Assembly: GCA_039798685.1 (NCBI GenBank)
Contig: JBDKFM010000048.1
Location: 1 to 10,153 of the forward strand
Source of the DNA: JACPGQ01 sp039798685
GTDB lineage: Bacteria > Patescibacteriota > Microgenomatia > Levybacterales > UBA12049
Direction: 5' to 3'
Length of the DNA: 10,153 bases
Shown here: piece by piece, positions 1 to 6,394 of the stretch
How positions within the stretch are numbered: position 1 is the stretch's first letter
How the letters are laid out: the number at the start of each line of letters is the position of its first letter
Position numbers and translations under genes: made by a program
Notes under the pieces: generated by a model
What the model saw: only the letters and a program-made list of their open reading frames with translations
Database searches by the model: none
What the model was told of the DNA's origin: nothing

Positions 1-516
1 AAAAAGAGCAGGCAATCTTTCAGTATATAGTCGGGTCGTTTTATAAATGAGAATTATAATAAAGACTCCGAAGACGAAATGTAATCCCTTCGCATAACTC
101 TCTCCCAATGAGAGTGCACCAACGTAGAAAAACTCTCCAAGTCTCGGCATTGCCGAGTAGTACAACAATCCTCCTGGAACAAAAAGCCCTGTTCCCTGCT
201 TAAGATACAGTTTCGCAAGTGTGAGATGATACCATAGAGCATCAAATGAGAGTTCCGGCCCTAGAACACCGACTACATTTACTAAAGCCATAAGAATAAG
301 CAACGTCACCAAGACTTTCTCAATCGAAGAAAGTTGTGCAACAATCAATGGAATAAACTTACATAATGAAAGTACACGACGATAAAACAAGCAAAAAAGT
401 ACAATCAGAAAACTGCACATCACCAACTGAACACTCTGACGGGTAAGAAGGCCGACAAGTCCGAGCTGATAGAGAAGAAAACCATATATTCCAATAAGTA
501 ATCCAACAATAATCAT
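1..516 (-). CDS. GT-C-like polytopic membrane glycosyltransferase, N-terminal part (runs off left edge)
   Basis: This is the first 172 codons of a minus-strand gene whose 3' end lies beyond the window; the frame is open from the ATG at 516-514 to base 1. The fragment has hydrophobic segments at about residues 2-22, 31-45, 66-86 and 145-160. Between the third and fourth lies a loop with E89, D92 and the run DALWYHL (92-98). A loop with an acidic residue followed by aromatic residues and His just after an early membrane segment is the usual place for the catalytic Asp in GT-C enzymes that use polyprenyl-phosphate sugars. Its ATG overlaps the TGA of the 585-aa gene (ATGA, 516-513), so translation is probably coupled. 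No Shine-Dalgarno sequence is visible. The membrane-protein class is clear; transferase activity is inferred, and donor and acceptor are unknown. Confidence 0.8.
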   Translation of the reverse strand, partial: MIIVGLLIGIYGFLLYQLGLVGLLTRQSVQLVMCSFLIVLFCLFYRRVLSLCKFIPLIVAQLSSIEKVLVTLLILMALVNVVGVLGPELSFDALWYHLTLAKLYLKQGTGLFVPGGLLYYSAMPRLGEFFYVGALSLGESYAKGLHFVFGVFIIILIYKTTRLYTERLPALF

Positions 517-2270
517 AGAAGCATAAAAATATAATCTTGGTCGACTTGTTGAATCAATCGAACCTTTTTCGACAACATAAGTGATTTCACGACATCGTCT
601 CCAGCCTGCATTTCTGTGCCGAGGACACGATACCCGTCGTTTTTCAACGTCGCATACTCACGACTATGTACGATGATATATTTTATACCTAAACTCTTCA
701 TTCTGCGAAGCGAAGATTCCGAAGGGAATTTTTGAAGTAAATCTGTGACCTGTCGTTGCCAGGGAGGTGGCGAAAACCCACTCGCTCCATTTACCATTTT
801 TAAGTTGTGTACTGAAGAATAGTAAACTCTCATAAGCTCTTGTGTTGAATAAGGTGCCATACTCCAGTTATATATAGGCATTTCGATAATCGCCGCATTT
901 GTATCCAATTTTTTTACCACTTCATATACTTTTGGAAATTCAATCTTTTGCGGTACCTTATATAACCTCATTGGGTTATACTCAGCAACAATCAAAAAGA
1001 ACATCAAGAAATAGAGACTACACTTTTTAAACACTGTAAACTTGTCTATTATCAAAGCGACAACGAGCGATACACTGACTGACATATACAACACAAAAAG
1101 CATCTCCCAACGATATGCAGCACGAATTCCCTGAAACCCCGGGATTAGATAATAAAAAAGCGCATATGGGAGTGGGATCACAAACGGGAGGTGCACTGTC
1201 CTTCTTTCAAGATGCAGCACAGGTCCGAAACTCAAAATCAATCCGACAACTGCAATAACGAGTATTGAGAGGAGAAACACTGATAACCTTTTTCTGTTCT
1301 GAATTGCATAACAAAACGAAGTAATTGAGAGAAGTAAGAACACAAACCCGATATACCCGACCTTATATTCTGCATTTTCCGGATAATTATTATTTTGTGA
1401 AAAATAATGTAGAAGTGGCCATAAACGAGTAAGATCATTCGGGTAAAAGAGATCTTCAGGTTGTAAGCTCAGATGCACTGCTTCCCGGATATCTCTTCGA
1501 AATGAAAATTCATGCGCTGTCTGAAAATATGGAATGATGAGAGGGAGGAGAATAACAGTTGAGATCAATAATGAAATTACATGCTTCATCTGAAAAAGAT
1601 TAAAAACGTTCTGCCGCGATCGGACAAGTGTAAAAATTGTCAGGATCGTACAAGAAAATAGAATAAAATAACCCGGGAGAAAACTGTTCCACACCTGGAT
1701 CTGAAAGAAAAGAAGTGTCAAAAGAAAGTAACTAAATTTTCTCTTCTCGAGCCATTTATTGTAAAAAAACACCGCGAGAAGCACCCATCCGATTGCAAGA
1801 ATCTGCACATGTACATTTTTATCCAAAGTTACCGGGGAGTACTGAAGCAACAACCCTGCTAAAATCCCAGAAAAAAAACTTTTTGTTACCGAATAGGTTT
1901 GTACAAATGCAGCAAATCCCAGTAAAAAAAGCGAGAATATAAGTGTCGTATTGAGAGTTGAGATTGGTTCACCCGAGATTAGATAAGGAACTCCTGAAAT
2001 GAGCGCTGAGCTCAGATGCAGATCAGAATAGCTAAGTACCGAGTGGAATGGATAAAAAATATTTGCTTCAAAAAGATTCAGTGGGTCTGAAAAAATGTTC
2101 CGCAACACAGAAACATGTATCCAGGAAATGAGCAACTCATCTCTCAAGTTTGTAGCAAGATTTCCTATACGAAATGCGAGCGGAAAGGTTATGTATACTG
2201 CGCTTGCGGCAAATATGCCTGCTGAGAGAATATAGAGCAGGATCTTTCGTCGTATTATTTGAACAAACAT
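513..2270 (-). CDS. GT-C/YfhO-like integral membrane protein, 585 aa
   Basis: A polytopic membrane protein with a soluble C-terminal domain. A first membrane segment at about residues 10-30 is followed by a loop with D44-E45 and an aromatic FYP motif (72-74), then roughly ten more hydrophobic segments to about residue 430. Residues 372-390 hold a motif with IPGF and an Arg-rich GIRAAYRWE run, seen in large bacterial membrane proteins of the YfhO/GT-C type. The tail (about 440-585) is soluble and includes IIEMPIY (461-467) and a GIKYIIVH strand (528-535). Such proteins are usually read as surface-glycan sugar transferases; D44 or E45 are candidate catalytic acids, which is inference. The start is fixed: a TAG lies in frame four codons upstream of the ATG. 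The gene overlaps the start of the left-edge gene by ATGA and follows a possible 36-aa reading frame. Confidence 0.85.
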   Translation of the reverse strand: MFVQIIRRKILLYILSAGIFAASAVYITFPLAFRIGNLATNLRDELLISWIHVSVLRNIFSDPLNLFEANIFYPFHSVLSYSDLHLSSALISGVPYLISGEPISTLNTTLIFSLFLLGFAAFVQTYSVTKSFFSGILAGLLLQYSPVTLDKNVHVQILAIGWVLLAVFFYNKWLEKRKFSYFLLTLLFFQIQVWNSFLPGYFILFSCTILTIFTLVRSRQNVFNLFQMKHVISLLISTVILLPLIIPYFQTAHEFSFRRDIREAVHLSLQPEDLFYPNDLTRLWPLLHYFSQNNNYPENAEYKVGYIGFVFLLLSITSFCYAIQNRKRLSVFLLSILVIAVVGLILSFGPVLHLERRTVHLPFVIPLPYALFYYLIPGFQGIRAAYRWEMLFVLYMSVSVSLVVALIIDKFTVFKKCSLYFLMFFLIVAEYNPMRLYKVPQKIEFPKVYEVVKKLDTNAAIIEMPIYNWSMAPYSTQELMRVYYSSVHNLKMVNGASGFSPPPWQRQVTDLLQKFPSESSLRRMKSLGIKYIIVHSREYATLKNDGYRVLGTEMQAGDDVVKSLMLSKKVRLIQQVDQDYIFMLL

Positions 2271-2365
2271 AAAGATACTCTACATGCAAGATGAGATACA
2301 AAGAGGAAAAGCAAAAAAATTGACCAGATAAAAAACAGTACTTGAAGCAAATTACGACGTTTCAT
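2255..2365 (-). CDS. Possible 36-aa single-pass hydrophobic peptide
   Basis: A short minus-strand reading frame fills the 91-bp gap between two membrane-protein genes. It starts with an ATG that overlaps the TGA of the upstream 532/522-aa gene (ATGA, 2365-2362) and ends in a TAA 16 bases inside the 585-aa gene. It encodes a basic start (MKRRN), a continuous hydrophobic stretch at about residues 6-26 and a short tail with one Cys (residue 28) and a second Cys near the end. This is the form of a signal anchor or very small membrane peptide. The sequence before C28 (SHLA) does not fit a lipobox. It may be a real small protein, a leader that couples translation of the two flanking genes, or a chance frame in hydrophobic-coding DNA. 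I do not recognise it, and no Shine-Dalgarno sequence is seen. Confidence 0.35.
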   Translation of the reverse strand: MKRRNLLQVLFFIWSIFLLFLFVSHLACRVSLCLFK

Positions 2366-3930
2366 AGTTGTGGAGCAGAAGAAATTCTGAGAAACCCCAG
2401 ATATAATTTTGAAAATAATGATCTAGTACTTTTTGGAGATGCAATATCAATATGCACAGTTCTTAAACCTACTCCCGTCATCTTTCCTTCAAAAACCCAC
2501 ATCTCAAAGTCTTTACTTTTATACACTACTCCATTGAACTTGTTTTTAAGATGTCTAAAAAGCGTGTTCTCCTTGTCGCACGCTGTCCTGCATGAATACA
2601 CAATTGCTGCGATCTCCTTCCCTGCGAAATCTACCTGATCGTCTTCGAGTATAAATGTGTGATGTCGGAAACCAAACTGAAAAATATCAGGATCAATAAT
2701 ACCTTTTCTATTCACAGCAATTGATGCATAATCAGGTATATTTTCTGATGCGATTCGTGCCAACTCATAACGAAACATATTTCCTTTTGTCTCATTCACC
2801 TTCCAGTCAATCACTATAAAAAAATAAAGGTAACTTAACACTAACGCGGCGACAAAGAATATCCATTTTCTTCTCAAATATTTCATCACGACATACGCAG
2901 AAGAAAAAAGAATAGACGGGAGAAGGTAGTACAACCAGTAAGGATGACCGTATGACCCTTCAGGGTAGAGCAGCACATGCAGTAATCCGAAAGACAGGAG
3001 AGAAAATACTAAACATGACATCTCACTCTTTCGCCGTGTCTCTTTTATGAAATACCAGACTGAAAAAAGTACCAAGAATGGATTAAAATAGAGAAAAAGT
3101 CGGGTAGATTGTGTGAGAAACCACAGGTAAACCCAATCACCTTGCACTATCAAATTTCCAACACTTCTATTCAAAAAGCCATTGTAAAGAAAGTTCAGAT
3201 CTCCCTGAAGCATTGAGGCGTACACCATATAGCAGAAACCACTACAGATAGTGACAGTCAAAAATAACAAACCTAATTTTTTCTGTTTTTTGTAAAAAAA
3301 GAAGGGTTGCATGCATAGCGCAAAATATATCATCGGCCAATCCGTCACTGTTCCGAGTACACCCGACAAAAAAAATATAATCATCCATGTAAGACTTTTT
3401 GACTTGGCGTACAATAGAAAACTGTACACAGACAACAATGCAAAACACAATACAAGAGATTCTTGTCCGATCATCTTCCCAAACACTATACTTGCGGGAA
3501 TTACTGAAAGACATACAACTACAATAGATGCATATACCCTGTCGACTATCAGTCGTGCAATCAAATAAAGCAACACTGAGCTCGATAATGCAGCAATGAG
3601 TGAGATTAGTCTTCCGCTAAAAAAAGATTCACCGAATAATGTAAATATCAATGCAATACCCAAAGAGAGTAGTGGAGGATGATTGAGATAATACAAAGGC
3701 GCACTAGGGAGAGTTTCCTGGACAGATATAATCGGTGAAAATAAAGTCGGCAGAAATCCAAACTGGATGTAATTATGTGCAATAAGCGTATATATATTAT
3801 AATTCCACGCATTGTAACCAACGTAAGGGAGAGTGCTTCCATAAAGGAGACAAAGAATAATAAGAAAGAAAGAAAAGAGGACAGGGAAAAAGGATTGTAT
3901 TGTATGTTTAAACTTTTTTTTCTGCATCAT
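2362..3930 (-). CDS. GT39/PMT-like membrane glycosyltransferase
   Basis: About 522 residues with roughly ten to twelve hydrophobic segments and a soluble C-terminal part after about residue 405. Residue numbers count from the ATG at 3930. The first external loop has the run GYNAWN (38-43), then an IAHNYIQFG stretch and NHPPLL (83-88). This layout, a loop after the first membrane helix followed by a His-Pro-Pro, is that of PMT_2/GT39 transferases, which move sugars from polyprenyl phosphate to lipid or protein. The usual Asp in that loop is absent; the first acidic residue of the protein is E72. The frame extends to an ATG at 3960, giving 532 aa and a 53-bp overlap with the upstream gene. I prefer the tandem ATGs at 3930/3927, which give a lysine-rich start directly before the first helix and a 20-23 bp overlap. 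Family assignment is good; activity is uncertain. Confidence 0.82.
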   Translation of the reverse strand: MMQKKKFKHTIQSFFPVLFSFFLIILCLLYGSTLPYVGYNAWNYNIYTLIAHNYIQFGFLPTLFSPIISVQETLPSAPLYYLNHPPLLSLGIALIFTLFGESFFSGRLISLIAALSSSVLLYLIARLIVDRVYASIVVVCLSVIPASIVFGKMIGQESLVLCFALLSVYSFLLYAKSKSLTWMIIFFLSGVLGTVTDWPMIYFALCMQPFFFYKKQKKLGLLFLTVTICSGFCYMVYASMLQGDLNFLYNGFLNRSVGNLIVQGDWVYLWFLTQSTRLFLYFNPFLVLFSVWYFIKETRRKSEMSCLVFSLLSFGLLHVLLYPEGSYGHPYWLYYLLPSILFSSAYVVMKYLRRKWIFFVAALVLSYLYFFIVIDWKVNETKGNMFRYELARIASENIPDYASIAVNRKGIIDPDIFQFGFRHHTFILEDDQVDFAGKEIAAIVYSCRTACDKENTLFRHLKNKFNGVVYKSKDFEMWVFEGKMTGVGLRTVHIDIASPKSTRSLFSKLYLGFLRISSAPQL

Positions 3931-4666
3931 TCCACAAAAGCCATACTTTTGCACGGACAAGAAATGTATAAAAACTCATTCCTATCGCATTGATAAGCCC
4001 GGCGGTCCCATCAAGTAGTCCAAGCCGAAAAAAATAATTCCAGCAAAATTTAAAAATTGGCATCAGAAGTATTTCAAAAAAATGAGATTTTTTTTGTAAC
4101 TCATACAGTTCGTCTGCCCTCAATGTACTGTAATAGTTGATACGTCTGAGAAATTCATTTACCCCACCTCTCTGATCATGGATAATCGGAATGCGTATTG
4201 ACTCAACATCTCCATCGATCTCCCATCTTTCATGCACCTTCCCCACCCATTTTCCAGTTCCTTTTCTTCCTAAGCGGAGTAACGAAAACTGAAAAAATTC
4301 TCCGAATCTCATCTTCTTCCCTTCCCAAACAGTGACTCTTGGGATTCTGAAACCGACAACAGAGGTATTTTGAATTCGAGTGAGAATCGCGTCTGCCAAT
4401 GGCTTCTCTACTCTCTCATCAGCATCTAGAAACAAAACCCATTTTGTATTTACCTTTGAAAACGCATAATTCCGCTGAGAAGCAAAATCATTATTGAGTT
4501 TTCTTTTAAATACACGTCCACCTTCAGATGCAGCAATTTCAACAGTATTATCATCTGAATAATCATCGATCACGATGATTTCATCACACCAGGCAAGAGA
4601 TCTGATACAGCTACGGATTGCCTCCTCCTCATTCTTTGTCAAAATTACAGCAGAAACATTTGTCAC
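3908..4666 (-). CDS. GT2 glycosyltransferase, WaaE/KdtX-like (lipopolysaccharide-core glucosyltransferase type)
   Basis: A 252-aa cytoplasmic, GT-A-fold family 2 transferase. The start has the usual strand and nucleotide site (VSAVILTKNE at 4-13; IDDYSDDNT at 33-41), followed by a metal-binding DXD motif in LDADERV (80-86, D81 and D83) and a VHE (144-146) late in the catalytic part. The C-terminal part (about 200-245) is amphipathic to hydrophobic with GLLDGTAGL (216-224), which is characteristic of the WaaE-like branch and probably holds the protein at the inner face of the membrane. Such enzymes add a hexose from a nucleotide sugar to a growing lipid-linked glycan. The start is GTG at 4666-4664; no other start codon occurs before the in-frame TAG at 4693-4691. 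It is the first gene of the left-hand minus unit, directly behind a candidate extended -10. The exact sugar is unknown. Confidence 0.9.
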   Translation of the reverse strand: MTNVSAVILTKNEEEAIRSCIRSLAWCDEIIVIDDYSDDNTVEIAASEGGRVFKRKLNNDFASQRNYAFSKVNTKWVLFLDADERVEKPLADAILTRIQNTSVVGFRIPRVTVWEGKKMRFGEFFQFSLLRLGRKGTGKWVGKVHERWEIDGDVESIRIPIIHDQRGGVNEFLRRINYYSTLRADELYELQKKSHFFEILLMPIFKFCWNYFFRLGLLDGTAGLINAIGMSFYTFLVRAKVWLLWNDAEKKV

Positions 4667-4675
4667 AACAGAACA

Positions 4676-4684
4676 ATAATAACA
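4676..4684 (-). promoter_or_regulatory. Candidate extended -10 promoter for the left-hand minus unit
   Basis: Read on the minus strand this is TGTTATTAT, an extended -10 (TG, one base, TATTAT; five of six matches to TATAAT). No good -35 is present; the best at an 18-bp spacer matches three of six. Transcription would start near 4669, only a few bases before the GTG at 4666, so the mRNA would be leaderless or nearly so. This agrees with the lack of any Shine-Dalgarno sequence. Confidence 0.5.
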
Positions 4685-4710
4685 TGACTTCTATGGGAGT
4701 GGATAGCTAT

Positions 4711-4739
4711 TTCGCATTTATCGGGGTAAATGATAGAAT
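4711..4739 (+). promoter_or_regulatory. Candidate sigma70-type promoter for the SDR gene
   Basis: A -35 of TTCGCA (4711-4716, four of six) and a -10 of TAGAAT (4734-4739, five of six) are separated by exactly 17 bp, and a TG sits one base before the -10 (4731-4732). Transcription would begin near 4746, about eight bases before the ATG at 4754, again a very short leader with no Shine-Dalgarno sequence. It lies back to back with the candidate promoter of the minus unit. Confidence 0.5.
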
Positions 4740-4753
4740 AAATTTCTCAAACT

Positions 4754-5638
4754 ATGAAAGATATAGTGATACTTGGAGGATGTGGATATATTGGAAGTCG
4801 GCTTTTTCTGCACTTGCGAAAACGGAGACTTAGCGTTGATACTGTAGATACAGAACTCTTTGGAAACTACATTAACCCGAACAATATACAGTGCGATTAC
4901 AGCGAATTACCTGCAAACTTCTTTAGTAAGTACAATACTGTTATTCTACTTGCCGGACATTCAACAGTTGGCATGTGTGATGATGATAAAATCGGAGCAC
5001 TAAAAAATAACATTGAAAACTTTGCAGGACTACTCAGTAAATTAAAAAAACAAAAATTGATTTATGCGAGTACGTATAGAATTTATGATGGCATCTCCGG
5101 ACACCCGGTCAATGAGACTGAGAACTTTCAAGAACCCTCCTCGCTCTATACTTTGACAAAAAAAACCATTGATTACTACGCTTCACTCACAGATATAGAG
5201 TTCTATAGCCTCCGCATGGCAACTGTAAACGGATTTTCACCAAACCTGAGAACAAATCAAATAATAAACAAACTCTTTCTTGAAAGCAAAAAGAAGAAAG
5301 CGATCACAATCTATGACCCTGAAAAAATTTTTACTGTACTTGGGATAGGAGATCTCTGCCGAGCTATTGAATCAATCATTCAAAAAGCAGATAGGAGAGG
5401 AATCTATAACCTGGGTAGCTTTAACACGAGCATACACGAGATCATAAAGGCTCTTTTAGAGGTACAGAAGTTCTCTGTACAAGTTCCTGCCGGACACGAC
5501 AATAGATACCATATGCAAATCGGAACTGAGAAATTCCAGCACGCGTACAAATTTACCTTTTCCGAAACGATACGAAGTATTATTTTTGATCTTCAGCAGA
5601 ATGTTTCAGTTTCGACTCACTTCCTGAAAAGTAAGTAA
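4754..5638 (+). CDS. NAD(P)-dependent nucleotide-sugar epimerase/dehydratase or ketoreductase (extended SDR)
   Basis: A 294-aa cytoplasmic Rossmann-fold enzyme of the extended SDR group. It has the GxxGxxG nucleotide-binding motif (GGCGYIG, 8-14), an Asp at the end of the second strand (D32) that favours NAD(H), a catalytic Thr (T107 in YASTYRIYD) and the YxxxK pair (Y132, K136). The 25-residue distance from T107 to Y132 is as in GalE-type enzymes. Family members epimerise, dehydrate or reduce NDP-sugars; which one cannot be read here. Beside a sugar C-methyltransferase, 4-keto reduction or epimerisation of the methylated sugar is a reasonable guess. The ATG at 4754 is the only sensible start, since an in-frame TAA lies at 4739-4741. 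It is the only plus-strand gene in the window, has its own promoter and ends one base before the stop of the oppositely oriented GT2 gene. Confidence 0.9.
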   Translation: MKDIVILGGCGYIGSRLFLHLRKRRLSVDTVDTELFGNYINPNNIQCDYSELPANFFSKYNTVILLAGHSTVGMCDDDKIGALKNNIENFAGLLSKLKKQKLIYASTYRIYDGISGHPVNETENFQEPSSLYTLTKKTIDYYASLTDIEFYSLRMATVNGFSPNLRTNQIINKLFLESKKKKAITIYDPEKIFTVLGIGDLCRAIESIIQKADRRGIYNLGSFNTSIHEIIKALLEVQKFSVQVPAGHDNRYHMQIGTEKFQHAYKFTFSETIRSIIFDLQQNVSVSTHFLKSK

Positions 5639-5639
5639 C

Positions 5640-6377
5640 TCAATAAGCGGCAAAGATACCGGTTTTATATCCCATTTTTGCAGCGATATACTCTGCAACA
5701 AGCCTCACAGACTGCAACGAATACTCGACTGATTTTTTTATACTTATTGATGTGTGCTCTGCATGATAATCACACTTGATCGGAATCTCACAGACCCGAA
5801 TGTTTTGGAAATATGCCTGGAATATTATCTGAAGACTATACAAATGCCCATCAGATGTGTTCCTGAAACCTACCTTCTCAAGAAATTCTTTTGTATAAAT
5901 ATGAAAGCCAGTATGAAACTCTGTAAGAGTGCTCCTCAAAATTATTTTATAGAATAAACTCAGTAGAATATTTGCCACATACCTCTCAACAGGCATCCTG
6001 TCACGGAGAGGCTGCACGTAATCAACAAAACGGGAGCCGAGAAGTAACCCGTAACCTTTTTGTATTTCCCGTAATCCTTCCGGTATTACACTCGGATCGT
6101 ACTGTCCGTCTCCGTGAATCTCAACGATATAATCAGCACCATGACTCAGAGCTTTCCTTAAGCCGTATTTCATATTTCCACCATAGCCAAGATGCTTATG
6201 TGTAAAGATTTCCCCTCCGAAGCTCTTTACCCTCTGCACTGTATCATCTACTGAACCATCATCGACAAAAATAATTTTTGAAAAAGATGACTTTGGTACA
6301 CGTCTGTATAATTTCTCCACAAGATGACCACAATTATATGTAAGAATTACTCCGATAACATTTTTCTTGGATTTCAT
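5640..6377 (-). CDS. GT2 glycosyltransferase, dolichol/polyprenyl-phosphate mannose synthase-like (DPM1 type)
   Basis: A 245-aa GT-A-fold enzyme with no membrane segment. It shows the nucleotide-sugar site (VDDGSVDDT, 38-46), a HLGYGGNMKYGL stretch (62-73), the metal and donor motif HGDGQYDP (88-95) and a FHTGFHIY acceptor-side segment (154-161). DPM1-like enzymes transfer a sugar from NDP-sugar to polyprenyl phosphate at the cytoplasmic face, making the donor that GT-C enzymes use outside; several GT-C-like genes surround it. The first Asp of the common DADGQ motif is His here (H88), a variant I believe is shared by a branch of the family. It lies 17 bp behind the methyltransferase gene on the same strand, so the two are probably co-transcribed. 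The ATG at 6377 has no clear Shine-Dalgarno sequence. The family is certain; sugar and lipid acceptor are inferred. Confidence 0.9.
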   Translation of the reverse strand: MKSKKNVIGVILTYNCGHLVEKLYRRVPKSSFSKIIFVDDGSVDDTVQRVKSFGGEIFTHKHLGYGGNMKYGLRKALSHGADYIVEIHGDGQYDPSVIPEGLREIQKGYGLLLGSRFVDYVQPLRDRMPVERYVANILLSLFYKIILRSTLTEFHTGFHIYTKEFLEKVGFRNTSDGHLYSLQIIFQAYFQNIRVCEIPIKCDYHAEHTSISIKKSVEYSLQSVRLVAEYIAAKMGYKTGIFAAY

Positions 6378-6394
6378 ATGGATATTTTACCGAT

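Noticed and set aside
54..245. 63-aa minus-strand frame near the left edge
   Set aside because: It overlaps in another frame the hydrophobic coding sequence of the left-edge GT-C-like gene, which has a clear start overlap and membrane segments.
2342..2638. 98-aa plus-strand frame at the end of the GT39-like gene
   Set aside because: It lies antisense to a well-supported coding region, has no recognisable domain and no promoter; it is a shadow frame.
3242..3514. 90-aa minus-strand frame inside the GT39-like gene
   Set aside because: It is an alternate frame of a long, well-supported membrane-protein gene with no independent start signal.
4618..4833. 71-aa plus-strand frame over the divergent promoter region
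   Set aside because: It spans the start of the GT2 gene, the intergenic region and the start of the SDR in another frame; composition is low-complexity and there is no homologous feature.
5678..5698. Inverted repeat TTGCAG / CTGCAA with a 9-base loop
   Set aside because: It is inside the DPM1-like coding region and is not followed by a T-run on either strand, so it does not qualify as a terminator.
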